In this document: piece by piece, positions 26,143-34,496 of the stretch
How positions within the stretch are numbered: position 1 is the first letter of the stretch
Layout: every line of letters begins with the position of its first letter
Source of the DNA: CBDCFV01 sp965203835
GTDB lineage: Bacteria; Chloroflexota; Dehalococcoidia; Lucifugimonadales; UBA3495
Direction: 5' to 3'
DNA length: 64,000 nt
Assembly (NCBI GenBank): GCA_965203835.1
Contig: OZ241919.1
Location: 1,736,001 to 1,800,000 of the forward strand
Notes under the pieces: generated by a model
What the model saw: only the letters and a program-made list of their open reading frames with translations
Database searches by the model: none
What the model was told of the DNA's origin: nothing
Translations under genes and position numbers: made by a program

Positions 26143-27828
26143 CTACTCCCTTACCGGCAGGGAGATAAGCCTCCCTTGGGGCTCGTAATCGGCTTCATCG
26201 GTCGCGTACTCGTAGGGACCCCTGTCCACCACCGGAGCGGTATCTCCCCAGTTGAGGTGCGGCGGCGGGGACGGAGCCATCCATTCCATGGTGGTGGCTT
26301 CCCAAGGATTTTTGTCCGCCTTCTTGCCGGCCCTCATGCTGTAGAAGAAGTTGAACACGAACAGGAACTGCACCAGCACCAAGAGTATTCCGGCAATGGA
26401 GGCTAAGTCGTTCAACCAGGTCCAACCTTGCAGGAAGGGGATATGGTCGTAGCCGGCATACCTTCTGGGGTAGCCAGCAAACCCAAGGATGAACATGGGG
26501 GTGAATACGATGTTGAAAAGCACGAAGGTCGATATGGCATGGATTTTGCCTATCGTCTCGTTCATCAATCTGCCGAACATCTTGGGGAACCACCATTGCA
26601 CGGCGGCAAAGGTGGCCAGAATCACCGATGCGAATATCACGTAGTGGAAGTGGGCAACCACGAAGTAAGTGTCGTGCAATTGTATATCGGCCACCGTTGC
26701 GCCCAGTTGCAGGCCCGTGAGACCGCCGACGATAAATATGCAGTAAGCGAAAAAGGCGTAAAGGAACGCTGCGTTGAACCGCAGCGACCCGCCCCACAGG
26801 GTCAGGCCCATTGCCACCACGATGACCAGGAACGGCACGGATATGATGATGGTGGTGATGCTGAAGCCCACGGCTGCCAGCGGGTTCAATCCGGCCACGA
26901 ACATGTGGTGCGCCCAAACCATGAAGCTGAGTACGCCGGCGAAAATGGTGGCGTAGATAATGTGGTGGTAGCCGTGCAGGGGCTTCCTCGCCGCCGCGGG
27001 GAATATCTCACAGATAACGCCCAATCCTGGAATCAGGATCACGTACACCTCGGGGTGGCCGAAGAACCAGAAAAGGTGTTGCCACAGCAACGGGTCGCCC
27101 CTGGCCTCGGCGGTAACCAAGTAAAAGTGAGTGCCGAAGTTCTTGTCGAACAGGACCAGGAAAGCGCCGGCAATCAATGGCCCCACCGACAACATGAACA
27201 GCAACGATGCGATGACCACCATCCATATAATCAGCGGCAGCCGCATGATGCTCATGCCGCGGGCGCGCATAACGAAGGGCGTAACAATGAAGTTGATGCC
27301 GCCCATCAACACAGCCGTAAACTCAAGGGCAAGTCCTAGGACCCACAGGTTGATGCCCCAGTCCACGCCCATCATGCCTGTGCTCACGCTCAGAGGCGCG
27401 TATCCGGTCCAACCTCCGGCGAACGGCCCGCCCGGAACGAAGAACGAGGCCATGATCACGACGCTGGACAGGAAGAATGTCCAGTAGGACATCATGTTGA
27501 GAAGAGGGAACGCCATGTCGCGCGCCCCGATCATCAACGGTATGGTCAGGTTGCCGAAGAAGCCCAGCAGTATGGGCATGGCCACCCAGAAGACCATCAA
27601 CGTGCCGTGCATGGTGACAAACGAGTTGTATCGTTCCGGAGCCAGGATTCCCGCGTCCGGCACGGCCAAGTGGACGCGGAACATCAGTGCAATGATTCCA
27701 CCGAAAATCGCGAAAAACAGCCCGTTGAGCAGGTACTGCTTGGCAATCATCTTATGGTCGGTTGAGAAGATATACCTCCCAACCCAACCTATTTCAGCGT
27801 GGTGGACTGCGTGCGTCGCTGCTGCCAT
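26143..27828 (-). CDS. ctaD: Cytochrome c oxidase subunit I (haem-copper oxidase catalytic subunit)
   Basis: 561 residues. The GTG at 27831 is also open, but the ATG at 27828 is seven bases from AGGAG and overlaps the coxB stop as TGATG. The catalytic features are complete: haem ligand region FVTMHGTLMVFWV; GHPEVYVILIPGLG with the cross-linked His-Tyr pair and the K-channel; the CuB pair in WAHHMFVAG; and VAHFHYVIF carrying the two haem His. The short polar C-terminus has no fused cytochrome c or subunit III. It reduces oxygen to water with proton pumping. Confidence 0.96.
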   Translation of the reverse strand: MAAATHAVHHAEIGWVGRYIFSTDHKMIAKQYLLNGLFFAIFGGIIALMFRVHLAVPDAGILAPERYNSFVTMHGTLMVFWVAMPILLGFFGNLTIPLMIGARDMAFPLLNMMSYWTFFLSSVVIMASFFVPGGPFAGGWTGYAPLSVSTGMMGVDWGINLWVLGLALEFTAVLMGGINFIVTPFVMRARGMSIMRLPLIIWMVVIASLLFMLSVGPLIAGAFLVLFDKNFGTHFYLVTAEARGDPLLWQHLFWFFGHPEVYVILIPGLGVICEIFPAAARKPLHGYHHIIYATIFAGVLSFMVWAHHMFVAGLNPLAAVGFSITTIIISVPFLVIVVAMGLTLWGGSLRFNAAFLYAFFAYCIFIVGGLTGLQLGATVADIQLHDTYFVVAHFHYVIFASVILATFAAVQWWFPKMFGRLMNETIGKIHAISTFVLFNIVFTPMFILGFAGYPRRYAGYDHIPFLQGWTWLNDLASIAGILLVLVQFLFVFNFFYSMRAGKKADKNPWEATTMEWMAPSPPPHLNWGDTAPVVDRGPYEYATDEADYEPQGRLISLPVRE

Positions 27829-28514
27829 CACCGGGCTCCTAAAGTGACCATTCTCGTATCAAGCCACCGTTCATAGGCGTCTTGTTCCATGACGTTGACG
27901 TTAGCCAGCATCTTGTAGTGTCCCAATCCGCAAAGCTCGGTGCAGATAGACGGATACTCTCCTGACTCCTTAGCAACAAACCAGACCCTCGTTTCCCTTC
28001 CGGGAACCACGTCGTACTTGACCCTCAGATGCGGAACGAAGAACGAGTGAATGGTGTCCCCGGAGGTCATGTGGAGCATTACAAGCCGGTTCTCCGGGAC
28101 GATCAGTTCGTTGGCCAGTTGGAAGTCATCGGTGGTGTCATACTCCCCGTCGGCGCCGGAGTAATTGAAACTCCAGAAGAATTGCCTTCCAATGACTTTC
28201 ACGTATACCGGCTCGCCGTATTCCCTGATAAGGGACTCCTCGCTTTTGAGAATCGTCTGGCCCCAGCCGGCCGTGGAGTAGACGGCGATGATTATGTCGA
28301 AAATAATCATCGCAATGTCCAATATAATCAAACGGGTGATCCAGCCGCTCATGTGCCGGGTAGCCGTGGGGTTCTTGCTTTGTCTGAAATTGATGATTGC
28401 GACGATAATCAGCGCAAATGAAAGGATTGCCACGGCTAACGTGACAAGAGAGATGATCAGCAGGCTCCAATCGAGCCAGAACCCGTGGGTCGATATGTCT
28501 GGCATTATAGGCAT
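27828..28514 (-). CDS. ctaC: Cytochrome c oxidase subunit II (CuA)
   Basis: 228 residues. Two N-terminal transmembrane helices (LLIISLVTLAVAILSFALI; LIILDIAMIIFDIIIAVY) precede the periplasmic cupredoxin domain. CuA ligands are visible as HSFFVPHLRVK and CTELCGLGHYKM (Cys-x3-Cys-x3-His-x2-Met). The aromatic QFFWSFNY is the electron-entry segment. There is no signal peptide and no fused haem domain, so the separate di-haem cytochrome encoded upstream, or the cupredoxin, should deliver electrons. Confidence 0.95.
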   Translation of the reverse strand: MPIMPDISTHGFWLDWSLLIISLVTLAVAILSFALIIVAIINFRQSKNPTATRHMSGWITRLIILDIAMIIFDIIIAVYSTAGWGQTILKSEESLIREYGEPVYVKVIGRQFFWSFNYSGADGEYDTTDDFQLANELIVPENRLVMLHMTSGDTIHSFFVPHLRVKYDVVPGRETRVWFVAKESGEYPSICTELCGLGHYKMLANVNVMEQDAYERWLDTRMVTLGAR

Positions 28515-28538
28515 GGGCTATTCTCTCCTGGGTCGCGC

Positions 28539-29561
28539 CTACCGTCCCGTGGACCGCAAGTGGACGATATAGGCTATGAGGTCCCAGGTCTGTTCGTCCG
28601 TGATGGCGTTGGGCACCATTGGAGTTCCGCCGATACCCAGTCTGATAGTCTTGAATGCGTCCCGCACGTCAGGCCGCCTCATGGGTTCAACCGCGAAGTT
28701 CCGCGGCGTTATGAAAATCGGATTGCCCTCGTCATCAAGCCATTCGGTGGGCAGTTCAGCCGGCGGATTGCCTCCCTGTTCGATGTCGCCGTGACACGCC
28801 AAACAACCCAACGACGTGAACAACTCCCGACCCGCATCGATCCTGTCTTCGGAGGCCAAATCAGGCGGGGTTTCCGGCACTTCTATAGCCGCTTTCTGAG
28901 GCCGCTGATATTTCCACCAACCATACCCGAAGGACTTGATGTAGTCCATGACGGCGTCCATTTCCTCATCGGTCAGGTCCTGAAAACCGGGCATGGGCGT
29001 CCCCGGAAGACCCTCCCTGATGGTCTTTTCCAAGTCCTCATCCAGCGCCAGGGGATCCGACCAGTTAAGGCTGGTGAACTTGAAGGTGAGGCGCCCAATA
29101 GCATGGGACTGACCGGTAAAGTCCCTGGGCGGGACGGACAGATATTCAGGGGTAACCGGCTTGCCGTCTCCATTGACGCCGTGGCAGGTCATACAGCGAA
29201 CGTTGTATACAGACCTGCCCAGTTCCAGCGTCTCGGGGTCGGAGTCCCAGAGAACGGTGCGGCGCTCGGTCCCTGAAGCCATTTCCTGGAATTCGGCGTC
29301 CACTTGGCCGAGCCCTTCTTCGGAGAAAAGTTCGGCCGCCTCGTCACGCGAGTTGAAAACAAGAGTCCGCTGATTGTCGCCACTGCCGACTACAACGGTA
29401 ATTCCCGGCCCGCCCCCTCGGTGCTCAGCGTCCATTCGCTCAAGCTCCTGCTGAGAGAAAAGCTTGGCGTTTGCATCGGGGGAGCTGAAAACGAAAGTAA
29501 GCCCTATCCCGCCGCCGGCGATCACCAGGGTAATGAGAAGAGCAATAAGTATCTGCTTCAC
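28539..29561 (-). CDS. Membrane-anchored di-haem cytochrome c
   Basis: 340 residues. The N-terminal anchor is KQILIALLITLVIAGGGIGL. Two class-I cytochrome c domains follow, with haem motifs CMTCH and CLACH and distal Met candidates (GLPGTPMPGF; GIGGTPMVPN). About 90 residues before the first haem are not recognised; they include two similar blocks, KLFSQQELERMDAE and ELFSEEGLGQVDAE. It lies 24 bp upstream of coxB in the operon, which makes it a probable electron donor to CuA. Confidence 0.9.
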   Translation of the reverse strand: MKQILIALLITLVIAGGGIGLTFVFSSPDANAKLFSQQELERMDAEHRGGGPGITVVVGSGDNQRTLVFNSRDEAAELFSEEGLGQVDAEFQEMASGTERRTVLWDSDPETLELGRSVYNVRCMTCHGVNGDGKPVTPEYLSVPPRDFTGQSHAIGRLTFKFTSLNWSDPLALDEDLEKTIREGLPGTPMPGFQDLTDEEMDAVMDYIKSFGYGWWKYQRPQKAAIEVPETPPDLASEDRIDAGRELFTSLGCLACHGDIEQGGNPPAELPTEWLDDEGNPIFITPRNFAVEPMRRPDVRDAFKTIRLGIGGTPMVPNAITDEQTWDLIAYIVHLRSTGR

Positions 29562-29791
29562 TATCTCTGTTTAATTCCTAACTAAAAGAGGTCAGTCCTG
29601 GAACTTCCAAAATGCCTTGGCGTCCCAGTTGCCCGCTGCCTCCGCCGCCTCACGCAACACCAAATGTGCAATTTTTCACTATTCGGGGGGACATTATCAC
29701 AGCCCAATTAGCCTGTCAACGAAAGCTGATTGCCTTTCCGGAGCATCTCGCCAGAGGCGATAGTAATGGTGTCATGGACAGTCATTTCAAC

Positions 29792-30814
29792 CTATACCAG
29801 ACTGTCCGCCGCTACAGCGACAAACAACAACATCATGTAGAGCAAAGAGTAAAGATACAACCGGCGGGCATGGCGGGCCGCCTCTTTCCGCAGCAACACC
29901 CAAGCCAAGCCTATAAAGATGCCTCCCAGGACCGATACCGATACCAAGTAGACCAGACCCGCGGCGGACGTGAATATCAAGGCCATGCTAAGGGCCACCA
30001 AGGCCAATGAGTAGATGAATATCTGCCGGACCGTGTGGGCCCGGGTGGCAACCACCGGCAGCATCGGCACGCCGGCTCGCTCGTAGTCCTTCTGGATGAG
30101 CAGGGCCAGGGCCCAGAAATGAGGCGGCGTCCAGAGAAATATGATCGCGAACAGGTGGACAGCCGCCAAGTCCACTCCGCCGGTTACGGCGGCCCAGCCA
30201 ACCATGGGAGGAAAGGAGCCCGCCGCTCCTCCGATGACAATGTTCTGCGGCGTCCTGCGTTTCAGCCATACGGTGTAAACAAACACATAGAACAGCGTCG
30301 CCGCCAGCGTCAACGACGCCGCCAGCAGATTGACCCAGATTGCCAATATAACAAACGCCGCCACGTTCAACAGGATGCCGTAAACCAGCGCGTTGACCGG
30401 CGGCACCCGGTCGCCGGGCAGGGGCCGTTCCCGGGTGCGGGACATCACCAAGTCAATGTCCTGGTCCAAGTAATGATTCAGGGCGTTGGCACCTCCCGCA
30501 CCCAAGGCGCCCCCCGCGCACACCAGCGCCGCCAATACCGGAGGAGGCCATCCTTCCGCAGCCAGGAACATTGCCCCGACGGCGGTAATCAGCAAAAGGA
30601 GAATTATGGGCGGCTTCATCAACGTCAGGTAATCCCTGACGATGCTCACCGGCGCGGAAAGCTTGGCTTGGAAGGACCGGGGCCCCGGTTCGCCCGCGGT
30701 CCCTGTGACCCCCTTCCCGTCTTTCCCGCGCGGAGCCTGCCCTCGGCCCCCGCCTACGCGGGGGAGACGGGGGCGGGAAACCCGCCGGGGGCAGGCCGAA
30801 GGACGGTCAAGCAT
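29792..30814 (-). CDS. ctaB: Protohaem IX farnesyltransferase (haem O synthase)
   Basis: 340 residues. UbiA-type prenyltransferase with NALNHYLDQDIDLVMSRTRERPLP, the first Asp-rich substrate-binding motif, and a second motif region KRRTPQNIVIGGAAGSFPPMVGW. About eight transmembrane helices follow. The first about 55 residues do not belong to the family: they are encoded by a long copy of the dispersed palindrome (ACPRRVSRPRLP). Its ATG overlaps the ctaA stop by eight bases. A later start around VSIVRDYLTLMKPP (about 30650) would give a normal-length enzyme. It makes haem O for the oxidase. Confidence 0.9.
   Translation of the reverse strand: MLDRPSACPRRVSRPRLPRVGGGRGQAPRGKDGKGVTGTAGEPGPRSFQAKLSAPVSIVRDYLTLMKPPIILLLLITAVGAMFLAAEGWPPPVLAALVCAGGALGAGGANALNHYLDQDIDLVMSRTRERPLPGDRVPPVNALVYGILLNVAAFVILAIWVNLLAASLTLAATLFYVFVYTVWLKRRTPQNIVIGGAAGSFPPMVGWAAVTGGVDLAAVHLFAIIFLWTPPHFWALALLIQKDYERAGVPMLPVVATRAHTVRQIFIYSLALVALSMALIFTSAAGLVYLVSVSVLGGIFIGLAWVLLRKEAARHARRLYLYSLLYMMLLFVAVAADSLV
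30710..30800. repeat. Dispersed palindrome at the ctaB 5' end
   Basis: A compound copy (CCCTTCCCGTCTTTCCCGCG ... GGCGGGAAACCCGCCGGGGG) directly after the ctaB start. It is translated as an Arg/Pro/Gly-rich leader, or is untranslated if a later start is used. Confidence 0.8.
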
Positions 30815-31898
30815 GGGGCACCTCGCCCGAATTACGGGCGGGCACAGTCAGGTTCAAAGCCGCCAGCGCGACCATAACTCCCCACAACATCGTGGCGAGT
30901 GACAGGTGCAGTGCCCGCCACTCGGGAGGAAACTTGAGCAGGATGGTCGCGGCTCCCACGGCCACCTGTAACAGAAACAAAGCCGCCGCACTGGAGCACA
31001 ACAGCCTCACTTGAGGCAAGCGAGACGGCGTGCGCAGTCCGGCAAACAGGGTGTATCCCAAACCGGCCCCGACGACAACCGAAACGGCTCGGTGGGCCAT
31101 GTGCACCCACGCCAGTTCGTTGCCCGGAAGGAACCGTCCCTGACACAAGGGCCAATCGGAACAGGCCGCGGTAGCCCCGGACACAGTAACGTAGGAACCG
31201 GACATTATCAGAACGTATACTCCCAATGCGGACGCCAGCACCAACCAGGGAAAGTTGTCATCGGTCCCGGCGCCCTCTGTGGTTTTAGGGGCCTGCCCCC
31301 GCCTGCCCCCGGCGGGATTCCCGCCTGCGCGGGAATGACGGGAAGGGGGGCGGGTTTCCCGCTTTCGCGAGAAAGACGGGAAGGGGGACAACCGCTGGGC
31401 AGAAAGGGGTCCCCGGTAGGCTACTACCAACAACACCGTCAAGCAAGCCAGCAACACCTCTGCCAAAGCGAGATGCGAGGCCACCAGCATCCCGGAAAGA
31501 TGAGTCAATACGGACGCCCCGCCCAACACCGCTTGGCACAACACAAGGACCACCGCCAGGGTCGCAGGGACAACCACCCAAGGTTGCCGGCGATGGAAAA
31601 TCCAAGCCGCGACGCAGGTGGCGCCAATGAGCGGCCCCAACAGCGCGGACGCAACCAACCGGTGAGAAAACTCCACGATGGCCTCGAATTCCGGAGGGGG
31701 CAGGATGCCGCCGTAACACAACGGCCAGTCGGGGCAACCCAGGCCGGAGCCGGTCACCCGGACTACTCCACCAAGCACCACCAAGGCAAAGGCAGAAAGC
31801 ACCGTTACCAGGGTCAGAGCCTGAAACCATGGCTGAGGTCTGAAAGACCTTGAGGGATACGGGACAGACCCCGTTACAGACATGGGAGCGCCCAGCAA
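30807..31898 (-). CDS. ctaA: Haem A synthase (COX15/CtaA type)
   Basis: 363 residues. It has the two-fold four-helix architecture of the family. Each half has a Cys-pair loop (GCPDWPLCYG; ACSDWPLCQG), and the haem-ligand His lie in FSHRLVAS, ASHLALAEV, MAHRAVSV and ALHLSLATML. It converts haem O to haem A. The loop joining the halves holds about 35 foreign residues (FPSFSRKRETRPPSRHSRAG and on) encoded by a dispersed palindrome, still in frame. The start is a TTG at 31898 or an ATG at 31883. It is the first gene of the minus-strand respiratory cluster. Confidence 0.92.
   Translation of the reverse strand: MLGAPMSVTGSVPYPSRSFRPQPWFQALTLVTVLSAFALVVLGGVVRVTGSGLGCPDWPLCYGGILPPPEFEAIVEFSHRLVASALLGPLIGATCVAAWIFHRRQPWVVVPATLAVVLVLCQAVLGGASVLTHLSGMLVASHLALAEVLLACLTVLLVVAYRGPLSAQRLSPFPSFSRKRETRPPSRHSRAGGNPAGGRRGQAPKTTEGAGTDDNFPWLVLASALGVYVLIMSGSYVTVSGATAACSDWPLCQGRFLPGNELAWVHMAHRAVSVVVGAGLGYTLFAGLRTPSRLPQVRLLCSSAAALFLLQVAVGAATILLKFPPEWRALHLSLATMLWGVMVALAALNLTVPARNSGEVPHA
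31290..31388. repeat. Dispersed palindrome inside ctaA
   Basis: About 99 bp with two opposed cores (GGCGGGATTCCCGCC; GGGTTTCCCGCTTTCGCG). It is read through in frame between helices 4 and 5 of haem A synthase. Confidence 0.85.
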
Positions 31899-31980
31899 GC
31901 CTGCATAGGTCTATTCAAGGGGCCATCGAACGGAGGGATGCTTGTCGTGTTCAAAAGCCGTGGGTCGCCAAAGTTTGTGA

Positions 31981-31986
31981 TATAAT
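31981..31986 (+). promoter_or_regulatory. -10 box of the ABC transporter operon
   Basis: A perfect TATAAT lies 14 bp before the ATG at 32000, with no good -35 box. The start codon has no Shine-Dalgarno. A transcript starting about seven bases after the box would be almost leaderless. Confidence 0.5.
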
Positions 31987-31999
31987 TAACAATGTTATC

Positions 32000-32923
32000 A
32001 TGGATGAAGCAATCCGTGTAGAGGGTCTGGTCAAACGGTTCGGCGCCTTTACAGCCATTGACCAAGTCTCCTTCGCCGTAGACCAAGGCGAGATTTTCGG
32101 TATCCTCGGCCCGAACGGCGCCGGAAAGACCACCACACTGGAGATCATAGAGGGTCTTCAGCCACCCACCCAGGGGCGGATAACCGTCCTTGGACGCGAC
32201 ATCAAGAGCCACAAGAACGCGATCAAGGCGCGAATCGGCGTCCAACTCCAGTCTTCCGCCTACTACGACTTCCTCACCCTTAAAGAGATACTGGCGCTGT
32301 TGGGAAGCTTTTACCCCACCCGCACGCCCCCTGAGACTCTCCTGCAACTCGTAGGCCTCTCCGATAAAGCCAACAGCTACGTCAACCAACTCTCCGGAGG
32401 GCAGAAGCAACGCTTCACCGTGGTTGCCAGCTTGGTCAACGACCCTGAGCTGGTGATCCTGGACGAACCCACCACCGGGCTGGACCCGCAAGCCCGGCAT
32501 AATCTCTGGGCATTGATCCGGGATATACACGACAGGGGCGTCACCCTGGTGCTTACTACCCATTACATGGAGGAAGCCCAGGTGCTCTGCGACCGGTTGG
32601 CTATAATGGACCACGGGCGCTTGTTGGCGGTGGACTCTCCCAAGAACCTCATCGATCGCTTGGAAGCCGCTTACACGATGAAGTTGATGCTGGACCAGCC
32701 ATTGACTACAGAGCAAGTCGATTCCCTGAACGGAAGCGTGGAACTGATCCAGGAACTGGACGGCAACAACTACCTGTTGCGGGTGAAGAACAGCCCCGCA
32801 GCCTTGGGCGGCGTGTTGGAAGAGCTTGCCCGCGGAGACGTAAATCTCGAACGCCTGGAGATCGCGCCGGTAACCTTGGAGGACGTGTTCCTTGAAATGA
32901 CCGGCAACGAACTGCGGGAATAA
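32000..32923 (+). CDS. ABC-2 type transporter ATP-binding protein
   Basis: 307 residues from the ATG at 32000; the longer frame upstream has no coding character. Walker A is GPNGAGKTTT, the Q-loop is in GVQLQSSAYY, the signature is LSGGQKQR, Walker B is LVILDEPTTGLD, and the switch His is in TTHYMEEA. After the ATPase core a C-terminal region of about 90 residues resembles the DrrA/NodI-type tail, ending VTLEDVFLEMTG. It energises the permease encoded 18 bp downstream; substrates of such pairs range from drugs to lipids. Confidence 0.93.
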   Translation: MDEAIRVEGLVKRFGAFTAIDQVSFAVDQGEIFGILGPNGAGKTTTLEIIEGLQPPTQGRITVLGRDIKSHKNAIKARIGVQLQSSAYYDFLTLKEILALLGSFYPTRTPPETLLQLVGLSDKANSYVNQLSGGQKQRFTVVASLVNDPELVILDEPTTGLDPQARHNLWALIRDIHDRGVTLVLTTHYMEEAQVLCDRLAIMDHGRLLAVDSPKNLIDRLEAAYTMKLMLDQPLTTEQVDSLNGSVELIQELDGNNYLLRVKNSPAALGGVLEELARGDVNLERLEIAPVTLEDVFLEMTGNELRE

Positions 32924-32941
32924 CGGACTACCGGCTTACGA

Positions 32942-34072
32942 ATGCTGGCCTTCACTATCGCCAATCTCAAGATGATGGCCAGGAGCCGGCAAGCTACCTT
33001 CTGGGCCCTGTTCTTCCCGTTGCTGCTGGTCGTTGTTTTCGGTCTGCTGGACCTTGGCTCCCTTGGCGGAGGCAAGATAGCCGTCGTTGATTCCTCCAAC
33101 AACGAAGCCTCTCAACAATTGCGCGGTTCGTTGCAGAACATAGACCTTCTGGAATTTCAGGAGGACGATGTTTCCGTGACCGAAGCCCGTCTCCGGGTGG
33201 GGGCGGGCCAATGGGACTACCTGGTTATCATCCCCGAAGGTTTCGGCGGCCCCCTTTCCCGTCTTTCCCGCGAAGGCGGGAAACCCGCCAGTGGCAGGCC
33301 GGGTGCGGAACCTGGGAGTCCCGTTCCGGTCACCCTGCTGCAAAACAACAGGGACCCGCAGCGCAACCAACTGATGCAGGGGGTAGTCCGCAACCTGGTG
33401 GCCGAAGCCCAACCGGCCAGCCTGCGCACCGACCTATCTCTACTGTTGCAAACCGAAGAAGTGGAGACCGTCGAGATTACCTACTTCGACGTGGTTTTGA
33501 TGGGTCTCATCGGCATGGCTATCATGACTAACTCCATCATCTCCATTGCGGTGCGGGTCAGCACCTACCGCAACAACTCCATCCTGAAGCGCCTGCTGGT
33601 GACCCCGTTGCCCATCTGGAAGTATTTTGCCAGCGAAATCGCCGCTCACTTGGTGCTGGCGATGTTTCAAGCGGTTGTGATCCTGGTGGTGGGAGTGTTT
33701 GTATTCGGCGCAAGGATACACGGCAACCCCATCTGGATTTTCGCTGTAGTCCCCTTGGCCAGCCTGGTGTTCCTGAACATCGGGTTCATCCTGTCCGCTT
33801 GGGCTAAGACGCCGGCGGCGGCGTCCGGGATGGGGAACGCCATAGCCTTGCCCATGATGTTCGTAGCCGGAACTTTCTTTCCCACGTCCATGTTCCCTTG
33901 GGTGCTGCCCCAGATCAGCGAGGCCCTGCCGCTGGCGCCGATGCTGTCGGCGCTGCGGTTGGTGGCGATTGAAGGGTTGCCATTGTGGGATGCTTGGCCG
34001 CAGTTGGCTATGTTGGGCGGATGGGCGGTCGCCACCGCTTTGATTGCGATACGGGTGTTCCGGTTCAGCTGA
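32942..34072 (+). CDS. ABC-2 type transporter permease
   Basis: 376 residues. TM1 (ATFWALFFPLLLVVVFGLL) is followed by a long extracytoplasmic domain. Five more helices come after about residue 185, including the typical AIALPMMFVAGTFFPTSMFPWVLPQ region of ABC-2 exporters. In the external domain about 17 residues (LSRLSREGGKPASGRPG) are encoded by a dispersed palindrome and interrupt the family sequence between YLVIIPEGF and VPVTLLQNNRDP. The frame is kept, so the protein should still be made. It pairs with the ATPase just upstream. Confidence 0.9.
   Translation: MLAFTIANLKMMARSRQATFWALFFPLLLVVVFGLLDLGSLGGGKIAVVDSSNNEASQQLRGSLQNIDLLEFQEDDVSVTEARLRVGAGQWDYLVIIPEGFGGPLSRLSREGGKPASGRPGAEPGSPVPVTLLQNNRDPQRNQLMQGVVRNLVAEAQPASLRTDLSLLLQTEEVETVEITYFDVVLMGLIGMAIMTNSIISIAVRVSTYRNNSILKRLLVTPLPIWKYFASEIAAHLVLAMFQAVVILVVGVFVFGARIHGNPIWIFAVVPLASLVFLNIGFILSAWAKTPAAASGMGNAIALPMMFVAGTFFPTSMFPWVLPQISEALPLAPMLSALRLVAIEGLPLWDAWPQLAMLGGWAVATALIAIRVFRFS
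33251..33302. repeat. Dispersed palindrome inside the ABC permease gene
   Basis: CCCTTTCCCGTCTTTCCCGC, then GAAGGCGGGAAACCCGCCAG. It is read in frame on the plus strand within the extracytoplasmic domain. Confidence 0.85.
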
Positions 34073-34080
34073 GGGCGCGA

Positions 34081-34422
34081 TTGTTGCGCCGCCGAACGAT
34101 TACGGATGGTCTTGGCCGGTGGCTCCCGGTGATGGTCCTTGGGCTTGCGGTTGTAGTGCTGGCGTTCTCGGCCTCCTGCGACGGGAAAGAGAAAGTCGAG
34201 AACGTCCGCGGGCTTGTGGTGGACGTGGTCGGCAGAAACCTGCTGGAGGTGGAGACCCTGACGGTCCGCACCCAGGACGGAAAGACCTGGACCTTCACCA
34301 CCGACGGCCCCCTGCCGTTCACGGCGTCGCACCTGCGGGAACACCAACTGTTCGGCCAGACGGTGCTGGTCTTCTTCACCAAGCGAGACGGACGCTTGGT
34401 GGCGGTTGACCTTGCCGACTGA
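34081..34422 (+). CDS. Small lipoprotein of unknown function
   Basis: 113 residues from the TTG at 34081, which has GAGGG five bases upstream and lies 8 bp after the permease stop. An upstream ATG inside the permease gene (33985) is in frame but not credible. The signal peptide ends in the lipobox VLAFSASC. The mature domain (VRGLVVDVVGRNLLEVETLT, then TQDGKTWTFTTDGP) looks like a small beta-barrel. The ending VLVFFTKRDGRLVAVDLAD suggests an OB-like fold. It is probably translated with the ABC exporter. Confidence 0.7.
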   Translation: MLRRRTITDGLGRWLPVMVLGLAVVVLAFSASCDGKEKVENVRGLVVDVVGRNLLEVETLTVRTQDGKTWTFTTDGPLPFTASHLREHQLFGQTVLVFFTKRDGRLVAVDLAD

Positions 34423-34496
34423 GACATCCCTGCGCGTCTGCCGTCGTCCGAAGAGAGCTTTCTGACATCTTCGCCGCCCATGGTACCGGAGTTAGG

